Shown here: piece by piece, positions 53,233-63,244 of the stretch
Layout of the letters: each line of letters begins with the position of its first letter
Numbering within the stretch: the stretch's first letter is position 1
DNA from: Strongylocentrotus droebachiensis
Lineage: Eukaryota; Echinodermata; Echinoidea; Camarodonta; Strongylocentrotidae
Direction: 5' to 3'
DNA: 64,000 nt
Assembly: GCA_035222895.1 (NCBI GenBank)
Contig: JAVYIG010000035.1
Location: 930,001 to 994,000, forward strand
Made by a program: the position numbers and the translations under genes
The notes under the pieces: model-generated
Databases searched by the model: none
What the model was told of the DNA's origin: nothing
The model's input: the letters and a program-made list of their open reading frames with translations, nothing else

Positions 53233-53560
53233 CCCAGCAAACACAGAACGTTTTCAGAACGTTTTCAAAACGTTTTTTTTAGGTCCTGTACGTCTTCGTC
53301 CTAAATGAACGTTTTAAAAACGTTTATATAACATTAAAGTTTGGACTTCTCATTTACGTCAAAGTTTAGGTTTTTGAGAACGTTTAAAAAACGTTTTTTG
53401 GACGTTACAAAATTAAACGTTTGGTATAGGACGTTTACAGAACGTTTGATATAGGACGTTTACAGAACGTTTGATATAGGACGTTTACAAAACGTTTGTG
53501 GACGTTACAAAATAAACGTTTTGTACATAACGTTTACAGAACGTTTTATATACGTCCAAT
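53233..53560. repeat. Left terminal arm, ACGTTT-rich
   Basis: Begins CCCAGCAAACACAGAACG and carries many copies of AACGTTT, ACGTTTT and GGACGTT in both orientations, in effect a cluster of short palindromes around AACGTT. The same vocabulary fills the right arm, supporting that the two belong to one element. From its end to about 53860 the sequence is plain AT-rich DNA in which I see nothing further. Confidence 0.8.
53419..53493. repeat. 25-bp tandem repeat, three units, in left arm
   Basis: Units of GTTTGATATAGGACGTTTAC plus five more bases (AGAAC); the first has GTTTGGTATAGG and the third ends ACAAAAC. Confidence 0.9.
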
Positions 53561-53859
53561 TCAATAAATCAACTAAGATTTTTTTTTAAACAAATACCAG
53601 AATTAAGCATCATATTTTTTCTACGTCCAACTACTAAGGATAAATAAAAACAAATGAAAACAGATCACTAAAATACTGTAGGCGATTTCTTGAATTGAAA
53701 TGAAAACGAGATTTGTTTGTTTTATCATATAGATGCATACACAATTCATAAACAAAAATACACAAGCAAAACATATTTTTATACATTTTACATACTCAAT
53801 TTTATTACCGGTAATTTCAAATCATTTATCTTACATCTTTACACAACAACGAACGAGGC

Positions 53860-53945
53860 CGCCGAGGATTGATCGATGACGTCAGCGCTAGCCGTGCCCG
53901 GCTGCGTTATTGCCCGGCTAGCTAGCTAGCCGGCCATGTGCGTGA
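53860..53945 (+). promoter_or_regulatory. CpG-rich candidate promoter with CRE
   Basis: A GC- and CpG-rich patch in otherwise AT-rich DNA, with a full cAMP-response element TGACGTCA at 53877-53884 and repeated GCTAGCTAGCTAGCC. It lies upstream of a plausible non-coding first exon of the DUF4806-like gene. No TATA box seen. Promoter role is inferred from composition and position. Confidence 0.4.
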
Positions 53946-54077
53946 AAATTACATTGAGAATTTACACAACAACGAACTTACATTGAGAATTTTCCCATTG
54001 AATACCGTGTGTGCCTTTGCAAGAGCTATCAAGAAATCCTGAACTATCTACCTAATTTGTGAGACTGCAACACCAAT
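53946..54077 (+). other. Candidate 5' untranslated exon of the DUF4806-like gene
   Basis: The stretch ends in a strong donor, CACCAAT then GTAAGTGAT, at 54077/54078. It contains stops in all frames, so it would be untranslated. It could join the acceptor at 56006 (TTTTTCCAG) two bases before the predicted start codon. The 5' limit is arbitrary. Two direct repeats, TTACATTGAGAATTT and ACAACAACGAAC, overlap it. Confidence 0.35.
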
Positions 54078-54203
54078 GTAAGTGATATTTTACCATTTTG
54101 ATATCTGTTAGGTGTTTAAATGTTGTTTGAGTGAATTCGAGACGTGTAAAATGTGGGAAAACATTTAAATGAGTATCGGCTTGTGTCGTGACATGTCTGC
54201 ATG

Positions 54204-54273
54204 TAACTCCGGGAAGCTCCAACACCGGCGGCGCGCAGCGTCGGCGCGCCGGTGTTGGAGCTTCCCGGAGTTA
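54204..54273. repeat. Perfect 27-bp inverted repeat (GC-rich hairpin)
   Basis: 54204-54230 and 54247-54273 are exact reverse complements (TAACTCCGGGAAGC... pairing with ...GCTTCCCGGAGTTA), with a 16-base GC-rich loop. GTCTGCATG lies just outside both arms as a direct repeat, which could be a trace of insertion. It lies in the proposed first intron. Confidence 0.95.
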
Positions 54274-54756
54274 GTCTGCATGCTGCATTCATGCATTAGC
54301 GATAATAACGTGCATGAAAATTTACTTTTAACCAACCTGTGAGTGTGAATGCAATGTGATACATGCCAAACAAAAAGGCGTATGTTAACCAGACGCGTTA
54401 CTGTTATTGTTGATTGTTGTATGATTGAATCCAGAATGATGTGAATTAACCCAACTTTCACCTAACAGTAACACATTAATACATGTCATGTAGCAGAAAG
54501 AGTTACTTAAAATCACTGAAAGAACTTGAATTTATTTCTGATATGGTAAAGGTCTACATGTACATTGTAACTGTAAGTTAGTCTAGTAGATCTATGACCG
54601 AGTGACTTAAAGTCTTCAGTGAAGATGGCCATGTGTTTCGGACTCCCCACACGTATCCGCACCGCTGGTATTAGATTGCGCGTGGCCATTTTGCCCACTA
54701 AATTTCACATTTCCAAACGTGAATACAGCCACACATTTGCACGGGAGTCAAAATCA

Positions 54757-54768
54757 GGGGGGGGGGGG
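54757..54768 (+). repeat. Poly-G tract (12 G) in intron
   Basis: A run of 12 G, followed about 60 bp later by GGGAGAGGGGGG. It could form a G-quadruplex and is a likely spot for sequencing length errors. Apart from this I see nothing in 54280-55230. Confidence 0.9.
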
Positions 54769-55235
54769 TTGTTTAATAGAATTATCAAATAAAAATATAA
54801 TTAAATAAATAAAAAGGGAGAGGGGGGCTTGCTAAGTGCTAACTTAAAGATAAAGTTGAGTTCTGGTCATGTGATTGCATTGTGAAAGAAACGGTGAGGA
54901 ATCTATCAGAAAAGGTTGATCATCTAGTATATAAGTATTTGTGTTTATTGCAAGGTTCTGGAATCATCAAAATGATAAAATTTGGCCAAATCTTGGCAAA
55001 GTTACAAGCACTGTACATAGAATGATGTATATGGGACTACGCGAGCACATGGCGAAAAAAACCTACCCCCCGATTTTTACGTATTTTATGTCATATTTAG
55101 AATATGAAGGCATTTGAAGAGCCATGCTTTTCAGGGAACATGTTTAATCTGATGTTCTTCCACCCTTGCATAATAACAATGATAACGCTCACAAATTATT
55201 TTTTACCTCTTCCCAGAACTCAACCTTCTCTTTAA

Positions 55236-55636
55236 CCCTAATAGCACCTGGGGGGGGGGCCATAATGGCCCCCCCCTCGAGATTGTTCGCGACCATTCCG
55301 CCGCGCAATTTTTTTTGACCGCGCTGCTCGCTGACTTTTTACTTTCAAGTCTTGCGCATCTTTTGACACCATTTTCGCGAAAATCAGGAATACCGTTATG
55401 ATGCTGCACGGCCTTTTATACACGCTCGTCCAAACGAAAATGGCTCAAAAACGTGACTGCAAATTGAGTTTTCTCACCTTATTCATAAAGATATGATTAT
55501 TTTCACTTTCTTTGGCTGAAATTAATTTATTATAGCACAATTATGCTTCAAAATAGTTCTATGATAAATTTTACGAAAAAAACACAACAAAAACAAAGGT
55601 GGTAGCAAGGTCTGAAATACCCCGGTGCTATTAGGG
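55236..55636. mobile_element. MITE flanked by TTAA (piggyBac- or Kolobok-like)
   Basis: A 401-bp element with inverted ends CCCTAATAGCACC and GGTGCTATTAGGG, flanked by TTAA at 55232-55235 and 55637-55640. TTAA target duplication with ends starting CCC is typical of piggyBac, and TTAA also of Kolobok; the family is not fixed. The inverted match continues as GGGG after one mismatch. It has no coding potential I trust. Nested in the first intron of the DUF4806-like gene. Confidence 0.85.
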
Positions 55637-55843
55637 TTAAGAGAGTTTTCTGAATACCACCCCTGCTGATATACACAACGAATCACCAGCATAAAGAATT
55701 TTGTTTTTGGCCTGGACATTGTCAATCTCTAGGTGTGCATCAACATACGCTACTTGTATGAGTACAGTAGACCACTGCCTTTGTTGTCGAGTGCTGCGCT
55801 CAGTTGAATTTATATGCTAGAAGGATGCTAGATGATGTTTTAA

Positions 55844-55884
55844 CCCTAATAGCACCTGGGGGAGGGAGGGGGGGGGGCATAATG
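55844..55884. mobile_element. Second end of the TTAA-type MITE (fragment)
   Basis: TTAA at 55840-55843 followed by CCCTAATAGCACCTGGGG, a G-rich run and CATAATG, as in the left end of the element 600 bp upstream. No matching right end is seen before the coding exon at 56007, so this is a truncated or solo copy. Confidence 0.75.
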
Positions 55885-56425
55885 TACCAATTCATCAAAA
55901 TTGAAAATTAACATGTTGAACTCAAAATGAATTCATAAAGCTTGAACATTTTTCAAAAATTCTTTTCTTGCTTGATATTTTTCTAATGTCTGTGATGTTT
56001 TTCCAGATATGGAGTGTGACCCTGAGCCACTTCGCAGAAGCCCGAGAAAGGCAGATAAGTCGAAGACTAAGGAACTTCCTCTCCCCAAATTGTCATCAAC
56101 ATCCATGATGGCCAGATTTGTCCCCTTAAGCCCGACGGGCCCAATCCAGAGGGGATCATCTCCATCTACAACTACATTCCCCTCTCCTTCGACTTCTCGC
56201 CAAAGCCAGCCGCCGACACCAAAAGCTAGAACCTTGGACAGTAAGTATTTACGTAGAGAATTTCACAAACAAAATATCTCTTCTCAAGAACTTAATAGTA
56301 TGTTTCATAGGAGGTCAATTGATTAGATTTTGGAGTACAGCATATTTAAACTACAAACAAAATTTACTATTTTTTACCAAGATGCTACACTGATATAAGA
56401 GAGAGAGGTTGTCAATATAAATACA

Positions 56426-56668
56426 ACATCAAAAGTAAGTTCCCCCCTAAACAGCCCCATCAAATCTTCCAGTGGAAAAATCAAGAAAAAAAACGTAATT
56501 TTTTGTTCATGTTGTGATCATTCAGCCGTTAAGTCACGGATGTCACTAATTTTCGAGAATCTGCTTCCTAACAACCCTAGCTATATCCAATGCTTGGTTT
56601 CAACTTGAATAATTTGTTATACTCGAAGATGTGATGGGGTTCTTTAGGGGGAAACTTTCTTTTGATGT
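56426..56668. mobile_element. Small TIR element (MITE) in the intron after coding exon 1
   Basis: The outer 44 bp on each side are inverted copies with 39 of 44 matching: ACATCAAAAG at 56426 pairs with CTTTTGATGT ending at 56668, and both contain a CCCCCTAAA / TTTAGGGGG block. Total 243 bp, no coding capacity. No clear target duplication seen. Confidence 0.8.
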
Positions 56669-56806
56669 GTTTAATTTTGATTTATTTTTATCAAAAAAGC
56701 AGGGGTATATTTTTCTGCAAAATTGCTTTCAGATTCTTTCTGTATGTGTTGCATTGTCTGATGCTTTGTACAAGTATTGTCATTGCAGCTTGGTGATGTA
56801 TTCCTG

Positions 56807-56834
56807 AAATGCGATAGTTGAAATGCGATAGTTG
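56807..56834. repeat. 14-bp tandem duplication in intron
   Basis: AAATGCGATAGTTG occurs twice in direct succession, about 110 bp before the acceptor of coding exon 2. Confidence 0.9.
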
Positions 56835-56972
56835 AAAAGCTGTCGTACATATCAGTCACACTAAAATTACATACTCTTCTTAGCTACCAAAATGACCTAA
56901 TTTGTTAATGTATTTTTTTGTACTCCTTTTGTTTTCCTAGACAATTTTCAACAGCAGGTACTTCAAAAACTT

Positions 56973-56975
56973 TAG
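56973..56975 (+). other. In-frame TAG stop in coding exon 2
   Basis: Exon 1 ends with one base of codon 78, and the acceptor TTTTGTTTTCCTAG at 56940 restores the frame that leads into the DUF4806-like region. In that frame TAG follows CTT CAA AAA CTT. Using the later AG at 56975 as acceptor avoids the stop but shifts into a frame that ends at 57106, so it does not rescue the protein. Confidence 0.85.
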
Positions 56976-59032
56976 AAGCTGGAAGATGTCCAGGCCCAGA
57001 TAGTGGAGACGCTGGCAAACCTGGTTGCCAAATCATCAGTGAGTTTACGGGCAGGTCCTGCCGACCTGCAGGAGCACTTTGCGGAACCGCTCAAGACAGG
57101 GAGTGAATTCGACTTGCTCGAAATGAGACTCGTAGAGTCTGATTTTAAGAAGAGAATGGTAAGTTTAAAAATACTTGCATACTAATTTGGCATTATTTGA
57201 TCATCCATTCAAATGACTTTGTTTTTCCTTTTTATACAGGTTTAATTATCTAAACCTGAAATATCCTGAGTTTCTGATTTATACATGCCTTGATTACTTT
57301 ATAGCCATGTTTAAAAAAAAAAGTGAAAGCCTGTGAATTTTGCAAATGATAAATTAATATTTACCGCATCAGGGTGAAGGTTTTAGCGGAGAAACATTCA
57401 TAATAATGTCTGGAAATGAGACGGTTGGCTCCTATTTATGTGAGAATCTACGGCATTGTAATTGATAATGGTACTTTTAATTTCAGATTAACTACCTGAG
57501 TCTAGTCGGCGGGGGCAATATTGCCCAAACAAGTCGGCGTATCATGAAAAAGCTGGGGTCAAATAATCTTTGGTCAGATTTCAACGTGAATGGGAGGAAG
57601 GGGAAGCGTGGTCTGAAGTCAACAAGATTTGTTCCCGTCATTGTCAGTAAGTAATCAATTAGTATATGATTAGCCAATTTCAATTTTATTTTATATGTTT
57701 CTGGATTCACCCGATGAGTTACAATGATTGGTGATCAATTGGACATTGATAGTCTCTAGCAACCTTGCTGCCTTTGAAGTCGCATAATAGCATTGTTTTC
57801 TGCTTGTAAGGTAGCTGTTGAATTTGGCCTCTAAGGAGTAGTTATGTTTTATGCCCATCTGAACAAGGAATTACTTATGTGAGAGTGTGCAGATGTGTAT
57901 CCATGTATTTCTTCATACAAAAATGCCCATTTTTGCAAAACAAAAAAAAGGGGTGGGCCATAACATGGGAACCGACATACCATTTTCCCCTAATACATTT
58001 GAGAGGAGTGTAATGATATTGATTGTCCGAATTGCCATGGAATGACCCATTTGTCATTTAAGGTGTGTAATCTGTATCGTCTTATTTTAATGTGTCATCA
58101 AAAATAATTTTAATATAATAATCCATGGCGTCTGCACTTACGTCTTTCAGGAGCCTGCATGAAGACCGACCAGGGCGCCAAAGAGATGGAGATTGAAGAA
58201 GTCGTAGGGGACTTTCTCAAGCGAACCCCATTTCTTCCAGGAGGAAAGAAATGGAAGGTAAATTCCTTTTACTTTTGTTTGTGTTTTTATTTTTTATTTT
58301 TTATTTTTTTCTCTTTATATTATGTGGATTTCTATCAAAATCCAAAAATATGTTGCAAGAGAATATCAGATCAATTTACTATTTCAAAGGGCATTCAGCC
58401 TTTTTTGACCAATTTTTGTTTGGACATTAAAAAAATGTGTATTTCAAAGTTATCTTTTGATTGAATGAGTGAAAATTCTGGTGTTACGTGTATGTTCCCT
58501 TTTAAAGGGATAGACCCAATATCTGTAAAACAATATTGTACATGAAGCACATCATTAGTCCAGTTTTGCCCTTGTTGATAGGGGTGGCCGGATTCACCTC
58601 ACTGCCACCCTAGCTTATCCAGACGTCAGTTTTTAGGCATTGGTCTCGAGACTTAATATTTTGTGGACAGGCAATAATATTTACTTATGTGCAGCCTCTT
58701 CAGATATAATTTTGGTTCATAATTTACATTATGCCAGTTTGTCACCAAATGAGCTTGTATAGGCGCTGTTTTTAGGGAGGGGGAACATCATGCCCCCTAG
58801 TTTTTTTATGGTTTAGTTGAAATGAACATTTAATTTATAAATAAAGGTTGTTTGCTCTGATTTGCAGAAACCTGATACCGATGGGGCTAGAGTTCCAGCT
58901 GTCGCTGCCGAAGATGTTGCCAAAGATGTTGCTGCTGTTGCAGATGCCACTGAAGACGAGGAGGAGGGTGTCATGGAGAATTAAAAAGGATAAACGCTGA
59001 TGACATCTGTTCTCGATTCGCTATGTAGTTAC

Positions 59033-60375
59033 ATACTGGCTTCTGATAAAACTCATTTATAGAACAAATCTGGACCTAACTACAAAATCTTTGGTGGATC
59101 AAAAGGACAATATATTAAATGGTATTTGAGACATATACAGTTCTCATAAAGGTTTTACCGGAGGTCAATCACACCAATTATGCCAAGTTTTCTTTGTCAT
59201 TTAGTTGGTACATGAATTAACAACATCTTTCAGGAATCAAAGAGGAAATTACAGGTTCTATATATCACTCAAGTTACTTTTGTTGAGTGTGCTGTAACCA
59301 AAAATGCTACATATGTGCTGCCAAATTCTTAACACTAGATATATTTATAGTCTTGCCTTTTCTCTAAATAGCCAGGTAGATTTCAGTTTTCATACTTGCC
59401 AGTTATATGACATATTTTCCACATGTATCTCATTAATGTAAACAACTATTTGTTGATTATGATGGATTTTGTTTTTCATGGAAGATGAAAGTTCTAGCAC
59501 AAAGTTTATAGCACAAATCTGGACCCGACTACAAAATCTGTGTGGGATCAAGAGGACGATATAGTAAATGGTAAAACTATACAGTTCTCGTTAAGGTTTT
59601 ACCAGAGGTCAATCACACCAATTATGCCAAGTTTTCTTTGTCATTTAGTTGGTACATGTTTTCAGTACAAATTAACAACATATTTCAGGAATCAAAGAGG
59701 AAATTACGGGTTCCGTAAATCACTTGAGTTACTTTTGTTGAGTATGCTGTAACCAAAAATGCTATGCGTGTGCTGCCAAATTCATGACACTAGATATATT
59801 TATAGTCTTGCCTTTCCTATGTATAGATTGGTAAATTTAAGTTTTCATACTTGCCAGTTATATGACATATCTTCAAATTGTATCTCATTAATGTAAATAA
59901 TTATGTGTTGATTGTTACTATGTTATATTATGGATTTTGTATTTCATGGAAGATGAAAGTTCTAATGCTGGCTTCTGATAAAACTCGTTTATAGCACAAA
60001 TCTGGACCTGACTACAACATCTGTTGGGGATCAAAAGGACAATATAGTAAATGGTAATACTATACAGTTCTCGTTAAGGTTTTACCAGAGGTCAATCACA
60101 CCAATTATGCCCAGTTTTTTTTGTCATTTAGTTGGTACATGTTTTCGGTACGAATTAACAACATCTTTTCAGGAATCAAAGAAATTACGGGTTCTATAAA
60201 TCACTCAAGTTACTTTTGTTGAGTATGCTGTAACCAAAAATGCAATATGTGTGCTGCCAATTTTTTTACACTAGATATATTCATAGACTTGCCTTTTTTA
60301 TTAATAGATTGGTAATATTGAGTATTCATACTTGCCACTTACTATAATGACATATCGTCATCTTGTACATTTTTT
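59033..60375 (+). repeat. Three diverged tandem repeats of ~460 bp after the gene's stop
   Basis: Copies start near 59033, 59492 and 59962. Each runs through GCACAAATCTGGACC, ACAGTTCTC, AGGTCAATCACACC, TGTCATTTAGTTGGTACATG and TAACCAAAAATGC, and the first two end in CATGGAAGATGAAAGTTCTA. Copy 2 lacks the GGCTTCTGATAAAAC segment, and copy 3 fades after about 60330. They would form much of the 3' untranslated region if transcription reaches the AATAAA at 60693. Frames in them (for example near 59540) are not conserved between copies. Confidence 0.85.
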
Positions 60376-60692
60376 TCTTGTAAATCTGTGGTTTCAAATG
60401 GACCATCCCAACCAAATTTCTGTTGGCTGTTTATAATCTTATTTAAGTCTATTTTACGCCAATTTTTCAACCGTATTTCTCTAGATTTTCTCCTTGTGAT
60501 ATCACTTGTCTATCACCAGCCTGAAATAGACGTCTATTGGATGTTCGTATACCACATGGTGTTATGAAAACTTTCAGTTGTGAATACTTTATCACCACGG
60601 AAACCTACAGAGAACATTGTATCTTTTTATAAGTAACCTTGAAATACATGTACTATTATTACCAAGTCTTTGAACATTTATTTATGTTTGAT

Positions 60693-60698
60693 AATAAA
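60693..60698 (+). terminator. Candidate polyadenylation signal AATAAA
   Basis: AATAAA about 1.7 kb after the predicted stop and 80 bp before the ACGTTT-rich right arm begins, with GT/T-rich sequence downstream (ATCAAATGTGTG, ATTTGTATTTGTTG). It would give a long 3' untranslated region holding the tandem repeats. Confidence 0.45.
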
Positions 60699-60780
60699 AT
60701 CCTGAAATCGATCAAATGTGTGACCCAGTATTTATTTCATATACCATTTGTATTTGTTGAACATTCTTAACACTTTTGCA

Positions 60781-61471
60781 GGACGTTCTTAAATGTTTGT
60801 TGCGCATTCTTTCAACGCCCGAGACATTTTCAGACATTCTATAAAGGTTTTCTGACGATCTCCTAAAACGTTTTATGAACGTTTTAGACGTGTTTTAAAA
60901 GGTTTTTTAAACGTTCTTAAAACGTTTGTAGACCATTTGGACGTTTAGAAAACGTTCTATAAACGTTCCAGACGTGTTTTAAAAGGCTTTTTAAACGTTT
61001 GTAGAACATTTGGACGTTTAGAAAACGTTTTATAAACGTTCCAGACGTGTTTTAAAAGGTTTTCTAGACGTTCTTAAAACGTTTGTAGAACATTTGGACG
61101 TTTAGAAAACGTTTTATAAACGTTCCAGACGTGTTTTAAAAGGTTTTCTAGACGTTCTTAAAACGTTTGTAGTGCATTTTAACGTTTTAAAAACGTTTTA
61201 AGAACGTTCCAAACGTTTTTAACAACGTCAACAATATATTTAGAACGTTTTCAAAAGGTTTTTGGACTTTTCGAATGTCTGAAAGGTTTTTAAAGGTTTT
61301 TTTTTGGTTCTTTTAACGTTTAAAACACGTTTTTAAAACGTCCAATAAAACGTTTTAAATACGTCGAAAACCTACCACATTTTGACGTCCAAAAAACGTT
61401 TTCACAAAACGTCCAAAAACCAACTTGGAACGTTTTTAGAACGTTCAGAAAACGTCCAATTGTTAGTTGGG
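60781..61471. repeat. Right terminal arm, ACGTTT-rich
   Basis: Dense in AACGTTT, TAAAACGTT and GGACGTTT, ending ACGTCCAATTGTTAGTTGGG. Longer than the left arm because of an internal 84-bp tandem repeat. Both arms are rich in AclI-type AACGTT palindromes. Confidence 0.8.
60886..61172. repeat. 84-bp tandem repeat in right arm
   Basis: Units start at 60886, 60970, 61043 and 61127 with AGACGTGTTTTAAAAGG. The second is 73 bp because an 11-bp segment around CTTAAAACGTT is missing, and the fourth is incomplete. Confidence 0.9.
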
Positions 61472-62124
61472 TTGATATTTGACGTGCGGTGTGAGAATGT
61501 GAAATGGTATCAAAAAATGCAAAATAAACTGTGCAAATTGCAATGAGTTAATGGCAAAGAGGACAATTTCTTTCACAAACTTTATTAACGCACTTAAAGA
61601 CATATTCGCAGGAAGCCTCTTGTGCATCTGTAATGGGTTTTGTTTTCATGAATAATAAATGATAAAAACAATATGTTTCAAAAGAGGTTGTGAACACATC
61701 TGCCTTTGCCGAATCCGGCTCCTCGAGGTTTTTTACTGGCTGCCCGACCAAAGGATACAATCGTTTTGCTGATTTTCGTATGACGCTATTGTTATTTAAA
61801 TCCGTGACGTCCAAGTATCTGCATTGTTAAATTCATGAATATGCACCCTATCAACAATACCGTTTACTCAGTCATATGCTGCGGCCTTATTTTGAAAGAG
61901 TGTAACTATTTCTTCCGGAATTGTGATATTTCAAGAGGGATGGGAAAAGAAAATGACGGCCATCTGTAGGATCACTTTCATAGTGCCAAGAAACTGCAGT
62001 CACACCTCCAAAGTGGGGCATAGATGAGATTCTGCATGTGATATCTTGCTGTAGGACTGGATGTTTAACCGTTTTATGTCATCCAAGGGATTTGATCAAG
62101 AACTGCGACCGATTCTTTCAAAGC

Positions 62125-62286
62125 ATACTTACCTGGCGCAGGGGTCGCATTGATCAAGAAGGATGCACCCCCAGGGCGAGGCTTGCCATTGCACTCCGGC
62201 TCGCTGAACCTTGCGATTCCCCCAAACGTGGGGAACTCGGGCGTATTATTTATGGTAGCGGAGATCTGCGTTCGCGCTATCTCCTA
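62125..62286 (+). ncRNA. U1: U1 snRNA, copy 49
   Basis: First U1 after the insertion; RNA, promoter and 3' flank unchanged as far as I can see. Spacer of the 1-bp-deletion, TTTCTTTC type; 1,120 bp to the next copy. Confidence 0.98.
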
Positions 62287-63244
62287 CAAAACGAATGTAA
62301 AGAAAAGTAAATAAGTTGTCCTTTGTAAGTTCTACGCCTCTCATTCACACCCAAATCAAAACTTTGATGTGTGCAACATATCTATCTCTCCAAGCTCGAG
62401 ATGTCCCATTGTCAACAAATTAAAGATCGAGTTCGAGAATTAAGACTATTGCCTATTGGCCTAGACCTCCTTCACCATTCCAATCGTCATTTTCATCTAT
62501 TATATAGAGGTAAACAAAAATTAAATTGAAACCTGTTCACTTCCATTTGCATTCGAGAGTCTATTGCTGAGGGTAGCTACATCGACTGGTTCTTGATATT
62601 TGACGTGCGGTGTGAGAATGTGAAATGGTATCAAAAAATGCAAAATAAACTGTGCAAATTGCAATGAGTTAATGGCAAAGAGGACAATTTCTTTCACAAA
62701 CTTTATTAACGCACTTAAAGACATATTCGCAGGAAGCCTCTTGTGCATCTGTAATGGGTTTTGTTTTCATGAATAATAAATGATAAAAACAATATGTTTC
62801 AAAAGAGGTTGTGAACACATCTGCCTTTGCCGAATCCGGCTCCTCGAGGTTTTTTACTGGCTGCCCGACCAAAGGATACAATCGTTTTGCTGATTTTCGT
62901 ATGACGCTATTGTTATTTAAATCCGTGACGTCCAAGTATCTGCATTGTTAAATTCATGAATATGCACCCTATCAACAATACCGTTTACTCAGTCATATGC
63001 TGCGGCCTTATTTTGAAAGAGTGTAACTATTTCTTCCGGAATTGTGATATTTCAAGAGGGATGGCCAAGAAAATGACGGCCATCTGTAGGATCACTTTCA
63101 TAGTGCCAAGAAACTGCAGTCACACCTCCAAAGTGGGGCATAGATGAGATTCTGCATGTGATATCTTGCTGTAGGACTGGATGTTTAACCGTTTTATGTC
63201 ATCCAAGGGATTTGATCAAGAACTGCGACCGATTCTTTCAAAGC

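Larger units (their letters stand above)
56009..58984 (+). pseudogene. DUF4806-like domain gene, five coding exons, one in-frame TAG
   Basis: Coding exons: 56009-56240, 56941-57158, 57487-57646, 58151-58257, 58868-58984, each bounded by AG acceptors and GT donors. The phases join without conflict and total 834 nt (278 codons including the stop). Residues 1-77 are basic and Ser/Pro/Thr-rich, likely disordered. About 79-130 look like a coiled coil (Leu, Gln, Glu). About 135-239 match the DUF4806 pattern, with NYLSLVGGGN at 152-161, an RRIMKKL stretch, NGRKGKRGLKS, and a C-terminal VVGDFLKRTPFLPG. The tail is Ala- and Glu-rich (EDEEEG). DUF4806 has no known biochemical function. Codon 89 is TAG, so the frame is broken unless it is a sequencing error or bypassed. 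The exons otherwise keep frame, suggesting recent loss. The start is the first ATG after the acceptor at 56006; an upstream coding exon is possible. Confidence 0.75.
53233..61471 (+). mobile_element. Unclassified TIR-type DNA transposon carrying a DUF4806-like gene
   Basis: An 8,239-bp insertion absent from the other units. Ends are CCCAGCAAAC on the left and GTTAGTTGGG on the right; the latter reverse-complements to CCCAACTAAC, 8 of 10 matching. Inward from each end are arms dense in ACGTTT and AACGTT motifs with short tandem repeats (about 330 bp left, 690 bp right). Between them is one multi-exon gene on the + strand with a DUF4806-like domain. I recognise no DDE transposase, reverse transcriptase or Rep/helicase frame, so it may be non-autonomous, may have captured a host gene, or may depend on an undescribed enzyme. 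Superfamily not assigned. Confidence 0.8.

Noticed and set aside
54165-54461. Minus-strand 98-codon frame
   Set aside because: It runs across the perfect hairpin and has no recognisable domain or supporting context.
55238-55423. Minus-strand frames of 61-68 codons in the MITE
   Set aside because: They lie inside a TIR element with poly-G/C runs and show no domain.
56976-57106. Alternative acceptor at 56975 to skip the TAG
   Set aside because: Joining exon 1 to 56976 gives a frame that stops at 57106 and loses the DUF4806-like region.
57492-57710. Minus-strand 72-codon frame
   Set aside because: It is the complement of coding exon 3 and the adjoining intron.
59540-59752. 70-codon frame in the second 3' repeat
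   Set aside because: Not kept in the other two copies of the repeat.
53233-61471. Dada-type transposon that targets multicopy RNA genes such as U1
   Set aside because: That superfamily makes 6-7 bp target duplications and inserts in the RNA gene. Here only TT is duplicated, the site is in the spacer, and no Dada transposase is recognised.
53233-61471. Helitron or LTR retrotransposon
   Set aside because: No CTRR end with hairpin, no long terminal direct repeats, no Rep/helicase or reverse transcriptase frame. Ends are inverted.
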